From contig OY856188.1 of assembly GCA_963693315.1 (NCBI GenBank), forward strand, positions 250,685,394-250,749,393: a stretch of 64,000 nt of DNA, read 5' to 3'. The notes below the pieces were generated by a model that was not told the origin of the DNA, ran no database searches, and was given only the letters and a program-made list of their open reading frames with translations. Shown here piece by piece: positions 11,637-22,371 of the stretch. The translations under genes were made by a program, and so were the position numbers. Every line of letters starts with the position of its first letter. The stretch's first letter is position 1. Source of the DNA: Diogma glabrata (Eukaryota; Arthropoda; Insecta; Diptera; Cylindrotomidae).

Positions 11637-12218
11637 TTAATTAATTATACAATGAGGAACAGGGGCCTCCTGTGGACCAGACCACTCCTCTACCTGTCGC
11701 ATGGTCGGTGAGATGGGAACCACCTCAACCAGCTCCTCTATTTGAGTACTCTTGGTCGAGGAAGCTCCCAGCTCCACGACCAAGCGACTCTCCTTCTCCT
11801 TCTTCCTCCTCTCCTTTCTCTTCAGGTGTGAGCTCCTGTTTTTCTTGACCCGTCTCCTCTCACGCCAGCCCACATTCACTTCCTCAGTCACTTCATCCAT
11901 CTCATCCGCTTCCTCATTCACCCCATTCAACTCCTCATTCACTATTTCAAGAATCAGATCATCCAATAACTTATCATACCGTTCTCCATAAATATCATCC
12001 ATAATTTCCAAATATATCCCATTTTTCACCTCATTCAAAACCACATTTATTATTCCATCCACCACATTCCTCGCCTCAACCATTCTCTCCTTTCTCTCCA
12101 CATTCGCTCTCTCATCCACCTCATTCATCCACGGCTCACACCCCCCTGGTCGACTCCTACTTATCCCCCCCTGAAACCTCCTGATTGAGTTGTACATTTT
12201 GAAAAACTCAAAAACCAA
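11637..12218 (-). CDS. Unidentified 193-residue charged protein
   Basis: A Met-initiated frame (MVFEFFKMYNSIRRF...) of 193 codons lies between the primer binding site and Gag of the gypsy element, on the same strand. The first 35 residues are basic with Gly and Arg. Residues 35-120 are strongly acidic (LDDLILEIVNEELNGVNEE). Residues 120-145 are strongly basic (RERRRVKKNRSSHLKRKERR, resembling a nuclear localisation or nucleic-acid-binding tract). The tail is plain (EEWSGPQEAPVPHC). GC content is above that of its surroundings. It could be an accessory protein of the retrotransposon or an unrelated captured sequence. I do not recognise it and assign no function. Confidence 0.5.
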   Translation of the reverse strand: MVFEFFKMYNSIRRFQGGISRSRPGGCEPWMNEVDERANVERKERMVEARNVVDGIINVVLNEVKNGIYLEIMDDIYGERYDKLLDDLILEIVNEELNGVNEEADEMDEVTEEVNVGWRERRRVKKNRSSHLKRKERRKKEKESRLVVELGASSTKSTQIEELVEVVPISPTMRQVEEWSGPQEAPVPHCIIN

Positions 12219-12526
12219 ATATCTATATCTACTTACAAATATTTTTTCCTGTATATATATAATCTATATATACACAAAAAAGGTATACATATAAAAAAAC
12301 CACGCTGGTTCTCCCAACAAAAAATATTATCAAAAAAAATATTCTTTTCAACCAAAACAAAACTAAACTGGTTTTTCCAGAAAATTTTGACCACACAAAC
12401 CAAAACTGGTTTTCAAAAATCGCGCTAAGAATATATAATTAAAATTGCGCCAAAAATATGACTCATAACTAACCGTTATATCAAAAAACATTAACCGTAA
12501 TCTCGGTTATCATTAACAAAAGCCAG

Positions 12527-12544
12527 GTCCCTGTTTCGGCGCCA
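12527..12544 (-). promoter_or_regulatory. Primer binding site, tRNA-Lys type
   Basis: The minus strand reads TGGCGCCGAAACAGGGAC, which differs at two of 18 positions from the tRNA-Lys primer site known from other retroelements. It lies directly after an LTR-end-like ATTACAAACG, and it sets the minus-strand orientation of the gypsy element. Confidence 0.75.
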
Positions 12545-12556
12545 CGTTTGTAATTT

Positions 12557-12574
12557 GGCCCTGATACGGAGCCA
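12557..12574 (-). promoter_or_regulatory. Second, diverged primer-binding-site copy
   Basis: TGGCTCCGTATCAGGGCC on the minus strand matches the main site at 14 of 18 positions and is preceded by ATTACATACG. Together they form a 30-bp tandem duplication of LTR end plus primer site. The true LTR end could therefore be at about 12550 or about 12580. Confidence 0.55.
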
Positions 12575-12586
12575 CGTATGTAATTG

Positions 12587-12880
12587 ATTCACTTCGTGAA
12601 TCGGATTGGACTTTTATCACTTTGTTTCTGTTCAATATACTGTTAAAACTATACAAATCACAAGCACATCTGATATTCCATCGTTTTTATAGTAGGAAAA
12701 AAATAAAAGTTAAAGCAAAGGAGATCACTCCCGCCATCCGGATTGTCCCTACACGGATCTTAAATTTTGGAAATCTCTTATTATTCTTCAATTAGCCTAT
12801 CATTCTAAAAACTAAGTTGAACCACATAAAAAAATTATAAATGCAATATTAATATAAAATTAGACAAATACCTTAAATTA
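12587..12880 (-). other. Probable 5' LTR sequence of the gypsy element, outer limit unknown
   Basis: This follows directly from the duplicated LTR-end/primer-site junction. It contains the perfect hairpin GATTCACTTCGTGAATC at about 12585-12605. No second LTR is in the window, so neither the LTR start nor its promoter can be fixed. Confidence 0.35.
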
Positions 12881-12883
12881 ACT

Positions 12884-13173
12884 TGTTGATTCTGTTTCCA
12901 CCAGTTGCAATACCACGCTCCAAAGTTGTTGAATTTTGATCTGGATAAGCAGAGATATTATTTCGGATACCAAGCGAACTTCTTTAAGCCAATATTTGCT
13001 TAATTCCTGATTTGAAATATTAGAATATCCATTGGAAACTACGGCACCACTACTATTGTTGTTATTATTATTCAAAACATTGACATCTTTTTGATAATCC
13101 AAATTTGTATTATATATTGGAAAAAAACATCTGGTGTCGCATGATGAAACATTTTCATCAATGTTAATTTCTT
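12884..13173 (-). CDS. Possible host exon or gene fragment, Asn-rich
   Basis: On the minus strand an acceptor-like TTTATAAG precedes an open frame that reads NIDENVSSCDTRCFFP, then a Met (13102) and DYQKDVNVLNNNNNN, then ISNQELSKYWLKEVR. After that the same frame looks unnatural, and a shifted frame gives SAYPDQNSTTLERGIATGG before a stop, which suggests a frameshift or a splice. AAG/GTATTTG near 12876 is donor-like. Codon choice and the Asn run look more like a gene than like the surrounding repeats. It is not recognised. It could also lie within the gypsy LTR by chance. Confidence 0.3.
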
Positions 13174-13767
13174 ATAAAGTGGACAATTACAAGTCACAAC
13201 TGGCCATAATAAATCTTTTTATTGTATTCTTATTAATGTTTACAACCATAATAACAATAATAATTTCATTTCAAATTATAAATTTGACTTATATTTTTAG
13301 TATTTGATGTTTTTATTATTTCACATCACATTAATTAGCAATTAATTTAAAAGAGCCAACACATATATTAACACCTTAATGAATCTACTGAATTTTTCTA
13401 AAATCAACTCTGAAAATATTTGTTTGAAGCACAAATATGGAATGAATTTTTAAAAATATCCAATTGGAAAAAATGTGATTTTTCCTTTTTTACATCTTAT
13501 GATGTCAAAACAAATCGGGTAATATTGAAAATTCAGCAAAGATTAATAACGACAACGACATCTGTTCGCTAGAATTGGAAATAAAATTGAGTACGTTCGT
13601 TTGCTTTTTATAGTATATTCAAAATTTAACTAGCAGTTAAGTTTTAGAAAATTTTAAGATTATTGTTAATGTAAAAATGAACGGAAACTAATGAAATATA
13701 TTTCTATTGAATTCAAAACAAAGAGGAATTTGGTTTTATTATTGTTTTGCGATTATTGCGATCGTTA
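13174..13767. other. AT-rich intergenic stretch
   Basis: Nothing recognised in about 590 bp. Open frames are short and random-looking. Confidence 0.5.
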
Positions 13768-15006
13768 CAACTGTTTTGGTGATTGAATTTCTGAAGCTTC
13801 AAGTAAACATTCACGCTATTCATTATCATTTGTTGCAATACCTCGAGCTTCACATGCTGCAACAAAAGTAGGGTAGGGTACACCTTCATACATACGTAGA
13901 TCAAAAAAAGATTTTGGACCACGAACATGCAACAGAAGTAAACGCATATGAAACAATTCTATATCTTTTGGAGTAACCATATATAATCGAGCAACAACTT
14001 TATCAGCCCCACGTTGTCTTCTTTTCCACGATTTACTTTGGTCATACCAAACATAATTAATTCTGTATACAAAAACTCATTAGCTAAATTATCAATGGAA
14101 TTCAAATGGAAAAATGCTAACAATTTTGTTCTTGATACATTTGCGACTGTGCCAGCCACATTACCATTCCTGATATAAACATTTTGTCTATTAGGCAAAT
14201 GACAATCAAGTCGAATAATTGTATGAGATTGAAAATGCATTGGAAATTCAAATATGCGCCAAGCAGCTTCAGTCGAACCAACATACCGTCCATTCAAAAA
14301 ATCTTGAATTTCATTTCCCACAATCGCATCATCATTATTCACTGCATTCTCTCCATTCACTCTCAATTCAACATTGGCAGAATCATACTCTTTATATACA
14401 TACTTGTAAACATATTTCACACTTTTAACAGTCGTACATATTTCCACGTTAATATGACAATTGAATTTTGCAAGAAGATAAATATTATACGGAACAACAT
14501 ATCTATTATCAAGAGATGCACCACGTACATCAACACTCATACCATTATCACGTCGACGGTACAAAGGATAACCATTCACATATTCTTTAATATTTTCAGA
14601 AAAAGGTTTTGGAAAATTATTACTACATTTACCACTCTCATACAAACAGAATTGGGATTTAGAGCACCACATGGTTCATGCATCATATGACGTTTCACAT
14701 ATTCATGTAATTTAGGAAAAAGAATGGGATCAGGGATTTCAGTACATACAAATTTATTAATCATTTCATTTCCATCAATTCTATCTTCATCTGACAAATT
14801 TAACAAAATTCATCATTTTTAAAAATAGCAACCACATCAGTTTGAACAGCATCATTAAAACGACGAATATCACATTCTCTGTTAACTTTTATAACCATTG
14901 ACACATCAGCAGTAACATTCTCAGGTCTTTCACAAAATTCATGCATTGATTTAAAAGAACGAACAAAAGGATTCACACGATCTAACTCAAAACCTATCTT
15001 ACGCAT
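13768..15006 (-). pseudogene. Helitron Rep/helicase fragment, frameshifted
   Basis: Three frames are needed. 15006-14800 carries an N-terminal region (NRECDIRRFNDAVQTDVVAI). 14806-14576 carries ILLNLSDEDRIDGNEMIN, CTEIPDPILFPKLHEYVKRH and PCGALNP. 14672-13959 carries NGYPLYRRRDNG, then the Rep box KYVYKYVYK holding the paired tyrosines. From about 13960 to 13768 broken frames give RLLLLHVRGPKSF and TFVAACEARGIATND. The region between the N-terminal part and LSDEDR, where the HUH histidine motif sits in complete Helitron Reps, is absent. The protein would nick and unwind DNA for rolling-circle transposition; this copy cannot. Confidence 0.8.
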
Positions 15007-15388
15007 AAGAAAAAATTCGAAATGAAATTTAAAACATAGAAAAACAATATGTACGTTTATTCACATTCAAAGAAATAAATATACTAACAGCTGAGAAAAA
15101 ATTAAATATAAAAAAGAATAACAAAATAAAGTTTTAAGTTTCGTTTTTGTTGTTCGTTGTTCGATAGCAAATATATTTTTATATGTATGTAAACTTATAA
15201 TGCATATGTATAGAAAAAGTTTTCCGTATATAATAACTTTTTTATTTATGATCCGATTTGTTTGAATCCGGATCCGAATATAGGTTACACTAATATCAGT
15301 TAGCTGTGAAAATTTGAATTGAATCCATCTGCGAATAAAAAAGCCTTATGCTCCACAAAGTTTTAATCTAGCGTATTAATATATAAGA
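13768..15388 (-). mobile_element. Helitron copy 1, 3'-truncated and internally deleted
   Basis: The minus strand begins at 15388 with TCTTATATATTAATACGC, preceded by A. This fits the Helitron rule of a TC start inserted after A. About 240 bp of leader then matches 33863-34160 of the second Helitron. The coding remnant follows (15006-13768). Similarity to the second copy stops abruptly at about 13768, within the sequence for SPKQ, so the helicase half is missing. Confidence 0.75.
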
Positions 15389-18200
15389 TTGTGTAAATAT
15401 TTAATTATATATATTACTCTCGAGCAAAATTTTACAATGCGAGCGAGCATTACATATCTGGGGGAGCATAGCTTATATAACGACATAACGACCCAAATGT
15501 ACTAGATTTTATCCTTTCGGCGAATCAACATGTATCAATTTAAAGCGAATTATTTTCAAATTTATTGAGAAAAATAAATCGAATAGAAGAAAAAATCAAC
15601 TAATTTTATTTTGTATTTTGTACAATTTTTGAAATCAAAAGCCAATCATGTAAAATACTAAATTTTTCACATTGGAAATTTAATTCAAATGAAATCGTAG
15701 TAGCCTTTAGATTTTTCTTATTCGAGAAAGGAACATGCGCATTAGTTTAAATTTGTTGTTTTTATTTAATTTTAAATGAAAGCGAAAATGTTTTTGTTGA
15801 TTTTTTATATAATACAATCAAACTATTTTATAAAATCAAATAATAACAAAATTATTTCCCGGTTCAATGCAATCAAAAAAATTGTTTTATTAATTGTAAA
15901 CAAAACTAAATAAACAGCTGTTTATTTTATTCTATAAAGTATAATAACACAGTTGTAAAACAAAAAAATAAACCTAGTGTGAAAGTTGTCGCGAGGGTAA
16001 AATATTTTTTTCTGTGAGGCAAATCTTAAAAAGCTAAATTTGATGGAAAGTCGACATCTTCGATTGAAATGAGAAAGCATTCATTTCAATAAGGTCGACA
16101 GTCAAGAGGGTTGCTCGTGATCCCTAACACTCGGAAGTCTCTGATTGATGATGGTACGATATTTTTGTTTGTGATGAAAATATAAACTCATATAGAAAGA
16201 AATCATTATCTATAGTGAGATCTTTTATTATTTTTAAGTTTGTATGAAGACATCCATCTCATATAGAAAAACGTAATAATTATCAGTTATAGTATAAAAA
16301 TAATTGAAAAATGATTTTCCAGATTATTTTTTGAGCTATACTAGCAACCATAACAGGTCTCAGTCTTAAAAATTTACAAAAACATCAAAATAAATCTCTA
16401 TCTTACACTATTATAACCCCAATTTGTGGTTTACATCCGTTGTTGGTAGTATTTTTTTTTTTCATTTTTTAAAACAACAACTAAATAAAAGAGCTTAAAA
16501 AATTACATTTTTATGGATATACACAGAGTAAAAAATATAAAAAAATTAAACGATAAAGGCATGATGTTTTGTTTATTTTTATGCAAATTAAATAAAATAG
16601 ACACCAGTTGATTCAATTTGGAAAAGAAAAAAATCATAATAATCATGAAATAGCCACGATAAAATATAATTGAGGAATGGATCAGCTTTCGTGCTGAATT
16701 TTTTAAAGGTTATATAATAAAGTGAGAATAATATGATTAAAAATTGGCATGAATGACATTTAGGACACATTTTATTAGTTTAGGTAAGTTAAACTATTGA
16801 AGGAATGATACAAATTTGCAAGTATATTATTTTACATTATAATCAGTAAGGAGCTCTTTGCTTATTGTTGAACACGAACGTGTATTAAAACAGTTGACTC
16901 AGAAAACTCTATGCTGAGGCAAATTTTAGGAATAATAGCAAATTAACAGTTAGAAATAATAAATTAAAATGTATATACATATCATTTTACGGTTAATTTT
17001 CGTCACATAAACGCACGATATGTCACAATTTATTGTTAAATATTGATTCACCACTTAAATTTAAATTAAAAATAAAAAAAAACTATTTATTGTCGTCCTT
17101 AAAAACCGTTTGTGCTTATTACTCAATTAATAATTCATAAACGTAAACGAGAAAATTAGCATCATAATTATAACAATCATTTTTACTTTGCCTGTCAAAC
17201 GGTGAACATAAAACAGGGAAAATGATTGGAAAATCGATTCATAAATTTGAAATTGGAATAAAAAGGACAAACGAAATAATTTTTACAAACCCTTTTTCAA
17301 ACATTCAATTTACAACAATTTTATTTAATGTTTAATGTTAATTTTACAAAAAAAATATGAAAGGAATTAAAATCTTTAAAGCATTCTGGATTGTTGTGAT
17401 TCTTGTTTATGAGTTTTTAATGCAATATGTATGTTTATTTATGACCGTATCATTCACTGTCTATCGAAAAATAATTGAAGTCTTGATACTCTTGAGTCTT
17501 GACACAATCATTTAGATTTAACTTTAAACATTTTGACATTTGGTATTCAATTTTGTGTAAATTAAAAGCTGAAACGTGAAACATATTTCAATATTTCTTA
17601 TTGGACATCATCATTCTCTAGATGAATTTCTCATATAACTCATAACTCATTAAAAAGAAAATTAACTTTTACAATATTTTTTCATGTCAACATGAAATTG
17701 AATCAAATATTGCTACATTTTTATCATAATTATCAATTTACAGTGTTAATGAGGTTTAATAGTACAAAAAAAACAAATTTTGACAAATTGATACTCTCGA
17801 AAAATATTGAAAATATCGAAAAACTATGTATGCGTCATCTCTTGCAAATTTATGTAACTAAAATTTATACAGGTCACAAATCTTGAACTCGATAAATATA
17901 TGGGTTCCCTTAATGTAGTCTGATATGATGCGTATACGATTACAATTGACCAAGTATCAGCCATTAATTTCACATTGATTGCAAACAATCAGTAATGACT
18001 AAACAATCGTGACTTAGGATGTTAATTGAAATAGAAAAATTCACCATTCTATGAATTCGCACAAAGTATGGTCTAGAAATTTAATGCAAAAATTCCGATA
18101 TAATGTAAAAACATTTCCATATTATGGAGTCTAACACGGTAGAAAAATTCAACTTAAGCAAAATATATAGGTGATGAAGAAGTTTCGAATTTGAAATCGT
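15389..18200. other. AT-rich stretch without recognised genes
   Basis: I see no coding frame of interest over 2.8 kb. Small local features only: a somewhat GC-richer patch at 15980-16150, with a GTCGACATC... and ...GGTCGACAG pair, and long runs of A and T. Open frames at 16588-16770 and 17692-17886 are Lys/Asn/Ile-rich and look random. Confidence 0.5.
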
Positions 18201-18275
18201 CATCGCCTCAAATGCGTAATCGATAGCGTGTCTGCCTAAGGATTCGACCAAGGCACTGGTTCGAATTCATCCGAA
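18201..18275 (+). ncRNA. tRNA-like segment, possible SINE head
   Basis: ATGCGTAATCGATAGCGTG followed by TCTGCCTAAGGATTCGACC resembles a tRNA D-arm and anticodon arm. GGTTCGAATTC at 18258-18268 matches the B-box at nearly all positions. Stem pairing is incomplete, so it is more likely a tRNA-derived relic than a working tRNA. No matching second copy is present in the window. Confidence 0.4.
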
Positions 18276-19285
18276 ACACGAAAAATGTGAAGTAGAGTTT
18301 TTTCTGAGAAACTTCTAGCCATACCTTTCCTTTGAAAAAATTCCAAACACTTCTTTACTTACTTGAGTTTAATTGATCTCAAAAATCCCCAATATATGGA
18401 TTTTGTTGTTGTTGTGTTTACGTATTAAAAGTCAAATGTTGATCCTGACCCGAATGAATCAAACGCAGCTATTATTGCACAGTAAAATAATGTTTTGAAC
18501 ATTATTTCACTGCGGTATTTTGACGTTTGATTTGTTTTATATTATATTGTTCTATAATAATTACCTTTGAGGCCGGTAAATACGAAAAAAACATTACACA
18601 TAAACTATTTACTTATGCTTGAAATACATTTGCAAATTCTGCACGCAGTGCTGCATGCATATCTGCATCTAAAATAGATGTGCAGAAATTTTATATATTT
18701 CACGTGCAAAATTTTCGTAACAATGACAGTTCGTGTTCTTACGTATTATGAAACAGTTATAAGTGAAAGTGGTCGTAATTTAAAGAAAAACTGTCTTTTT
18801 AATACAAAGATAGAAGAAAATAATTGAATCGTTGCCTGTAAAAACGTTTATGCCTAAATTTAAATTTAATTTCAAATTACAAATACCACTTTTTCCGATA
18901 ATCCTTTCTCAAAAATTTATTTATTAACAATATTAGTTTTAATTATTTTATAATTTGGATTACACATTTAGAATATTTGAATATCTTTATAAAATAATAA
19001 TCATCACAAAAATATTTTCATTTTCAAAAAAATGTCATTCATTTTTATATGAGAATGAGTTATAAAAAAAATTAATTCATTTTCAAACAAAATGTTAAAA
19101 TCATCCATTTTCATCTGAGTTTTCAAGTAGTTTTTGTTATTTTTACTGTGGTAGCTCTGCCGCTGCGCAGCGAAATTAGAATTAGAGATATCTTGCAGAA
19201 TTTTTCTGCATGCAGAATTTACATGTAATTGCTCTCATATAACAACACATGTTCTAATTTCGCTGCATCCAGAATTCTGCACATG
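18276..19285. other. AT-rich stretch with CTGCA-rich hairpins next to a hAT end
   Basis: 18640-18690 holds a hairpin-forming GCATCTAAAATAGATGTGC. 19167-19181 (GCAGCGAAATTAGAA) is inverted perfectly at 19252-19266. Several GCATGCAG and CTGCACATG words lie between them. It may be part of a small element that ends near 19285. No coding sequence. Confidence 0.4.
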
Positions 19286-20480
19286 CAGTGGCGTCATTTC
19301 ACCAAAATCTTGGGGGGGGCGAGAATTTAAATGACATAAAAAGATTTTTTTTTCGTAAAACATAACATACACATTTTTATACACACATATATTTAAAAGC
19401 ATTTAATGCATTTACTTAGAAATAAAAATAAAATGCTTTTGAGCTACCATGGTTACTCTGCTAGATCTCTGTCTTCTGGTGTTGTTTCATCGAAGCGAAT
19501 GCGGCAAAGTTCTGCAAAATTCCTTCATTTGTTAAAAATAATTTTAAATTAAGTATCATCTCTGCATTGTTTTAACATCAAGAAAGTAGTTTTAATTAAA
19601 GTGCTTGTGCTAGAAATTATTATGTCTTTGCTTTGTAACTGTTCAGAGAATGAATTTGTAAACGACAGCAGATCGTGCAGCATAAAAAAAAGGATGGTTT
19701 TTCTATACGATTTTTTAGATCTCGGGCATCCCGGGATTAAAATTTATGAGTCACGTAGTCCCAGGATCCATAAAACACCACGGTATTGCAATCCCTACGT
19801 GACTCCTCTTATGTCGAATCGTTTTTTTGTTTGTTTGTTTTCCTTTATTTGTCTCAGAGAGAAAGAGTTATGTCTATCCTAAACTGACCAGAGCCACATC
19901 GTTAAAATGTGGGACAAAATGCAAATATTCTTCCAAATACTTACTAATTAGAATTTCTATTACGAGAAAGTGGGACGGTGAAACTAGGTTACTAGGCTAG
20001 CCCAGCTAACTAGGTTGCGCATAAATTTACTATTTAATGCTTTCCTTTACTATTTGTTTACTATTTAATTCTTCAAAAAATTCTTTTATTTTAATTGGAC
20101 ATTGTTCAACCGTTAGGAAATGTGCTTGCCGTGGTTCGTACATTTTCAAAATTCTTTCTAGTGCTGGCATTACCGCCAGTCAGCGAGTTTCACTGCATCC
20201 AATAAGTTGGTTATGTTCGACATTACTTTTGCCACAGAACTCCTTCAACGTCTCCAGTAAAGACAGTAAAATATCCAAATTTTTTTAACCCTGCCATTTA
20301 AATCAGCAGCACTTCTTATTGCATTATTTAGAATATGGGCTGCGAATCCAATACCCAATACATTCTGGTTCAAATTCGAGTTTAGCTTGCTTTTAAATTT
20401 TCACCTTGACGTGACACTACTAAAATTGGTGTTTGTGTTATCAGCGCAAATTGCAACTAACTTTTAGTCAATGTTAAATA
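19286..20480 (-). mobile_element. Decayed hAT-family DNA transposon, one end visible
   Basis: CAGTGGCGTC at 19286, followed by a G8 tract at 19312-19319, is a typical hAT terminus. Transposase remnants point toward it on the minus strand (20480 to about 19870). I could not find the matching opposite end or an 8-bp duplication, so the right limit is only the end of recognisable coding. Confidence 0.55.
19870..20480 (-). pseudogene. hAT transposase remnant
   Basis: Reading several minus-strand frames gives ICADNTNTNFSSV (near 20430-20465; the Asp lies in a motif typical of hAT catalytic cores), then NVLGIGFAAHILNNAIRSA (near 20300-20360), then VMPALERILKMYEPRQAHF and IKIKEFFEELN (near 20060-20170). 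Weaker similarity continues to about 19870. This order (DNTNTNF, GIG-AHI-HNA, LP-LERIL-MYEP) is that of the ZMYM/TTF-type hAT transposases. At least three stops or shifts separate the pieces. It is non-functional. Confidence 0.7.
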
Positions 20481-22171
20481 ACAACAAGAAAAAAAAATAA
20501 CAACAAAACTTGTTTATGCTACTAGAGCTGGCGGCTTATAGCAACGCTTTTTTATGTTTATCTGTATCTATATGTCTTTAAATATCATAATGTCTACTGC
20601 TAATATGCAAATTCACTCCGACTGGTAATACAATAAACTTTTGCGTCGTTATATTTTGATTTTTTTTATAAAAGGATAGTCCAATTCAATATCGTATGAG
20701 ATTTTACGCAAACGTTTTCTATCCGTCTTGATTTGCAGGAGAACTTTTTAAATATCATTTTAAAAATTAGTATAAATTTACCTTTTATAGTAGCTTAAAA
20801 CTTTTGTTAAACAAGTAAAGACTGCAAAACAATTGAAATAATTTATTTTAATTTTACTAAATAATTAATATCTTTTCTGTATTCTGTAAGTATAAGAGGT
20901 ATACAGTATACCTCTTGTTCTATCTTTTGAAAATCTATACCATTTATCAAGTTTTTATGCTGTTTACTTTGTTCTTTATTGAGAAAAAAAATTATAAATT
21001 AGAAAATAATAATTTTACTTTTGAGCTACCTAGCTAAAGTGTGTTTTAAACAGAGTTTGAAACGCTACTTATATCACTCCTTTACTTTGTTCTTTCAGAG
21101 TGCGTAGCTTAAAAAAAATATAACACTCCCACAAAAAGGAGTGAAAATAATAAAATATCGTTCTTGCGACTAAATTGAAATAAATATTTTCTTACAAATA
21201 CTCAAAACTTTTATTTTTGCTTCAAATTTGATGCTTTCCAACGTAAAATGCTTCAAATGATTCGTTTAATTAATTATTCATGTATTGTTAGAAAAATTAA
21301 TATAAAGGATGACTAATTTTGTTCTTTTGCAAATCGAATGAAAGAACAGGAAAATGTAATCTGCTCTTCGAGTAAAATCGAAAAAAACAAAATTTTACTC
21401 TTACGAGTAAGAACGATATTCAAATTATGAACATTTTTATTTTTGAATATTATTTCAAAGGATTGAAATGAATGCTCGAATAAAGTAAAATTGTAAACTC
21501 TGATTTGAAAATTTAAATGTTTATGAATTTACACGGAAAACTGCGTCTTTTTAAGTAGAATATTTTGCATTTTATTTTCCATAGTATATGTACTTTCGAT
21601 CTCTCGTATATACACCGGCGAGATGTTCTATAAACAAAGAAACCTTTTCGCTGGGGTAGTTCTGTTATCTGAAAAAAACTGAGTTTAGTATTTCTAAGAA
21701 AATTATAGTTAAAACACTATTTTAGTAACAAATATATTGCACTGGTTTGTTCTCTCAATATAGTTAACTCAACATATACATAACATTATACAAACTGCAA
21801 GAAAAAACTGTGAAGCCATTGCTTTGACTAAGATATTGCGCAAACTGTACGTAAGTAGATATAAGGTTTTTTGATTATTTCGATATTGCGGGCAAGTGTG
21901 GTAGAAATATTTGTTTCGTGGGACGCTTCGTGGGACAAATTTCTCCGTGGGACCAGTTTAGTTTAGTACTACCCATAAACGTGCGTAAATTTTTCATTTG
22001 ATTCAAAATTCTACAATTATTGCGAGCTTTTTTTAAATCTATAAGAAAAACCTACCACAAAAAAATAATAGTTTCTCCCTCCCTGTGACTGCATAAAAAA
22101 AATGAACAAAGATTGACGTTTAGGATACTTTTTGGATTTTATTATAACCAACCAAACATATAATTTTTGCT
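20481..22171. other. AT-rich stretch before the assembly gap
   Basis: No gene recognised. 20890-20920 contains a short perfect hairpin (AGAGGTATAC, AG, GTATACCTCT). 21050-21140 has two inverted patches around ACTCCTTT and AAAGGAGT. 21920-21960 has CGTGGGAC three times in 35 bp. Confidence 0.45.
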
Positions 22172-22371
22172 NNNNNNNNNNNNNNNNNNNNNNNNNNNNN
22201 NNNNNNNNNNNNNNNNNNNNNNNNNNNNNNNNNNNNNNNNNNNNNNNNNNNNNNNNNNNNNNNNNNNNNNNNNNNNNNNNNNNNNNNNNNNNNNNNNNNN
22301 NNNNNNNNNNNNNNNNNNNNNNNNNNNNNNNNNNNNNNNNNNNNNNNNNNNNNNNNNNNNNNNNNNNNNNN
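22172..22371. other. Assembly gap, 200 N
   Basis: Exactly 200 undetermined bases, probably an arbitrary scaffold gap size. The true distance is unknown. Confidence 0.99.

Larger units (their letters stand above)
1..12585 (-). mobile_element. Ty3/gypsy LTR retrotransposon, 3' part cut by window edge, gag split by a later insertion
   Basis: Read on the minus strand, the order is LTR end, primer binding site (12527-12544), an unassigned reading frame (11637-12218), Gag, protease, RT, RNase H and integrase. RT before RNase H before integrase is the Ty3/gypsy order. Gag is interrupted at 3514-9230 by a 5.7 kb inverted-repeat element. The 3' LTR lies outside the window, so LTR length, LTR divergence and insertion age cannot be read. 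The upper limit of the 5' LTR beyond about 12578 is not defined. The 2.7 kb between the primer binding site and Gag is long, so part of it may be another insertion. The Lys-type primer recalls Osvaldo-like insect elements, but I do not claim that assignment. Confidence 0.85.

Noticed and set aside
14184..14690. 168-codon plus-strand open frame
   Set aside because: It is the antisense shadow of the Helitron coding remnant; the same shadow appears opposite the second Helitron at 42141-42617.
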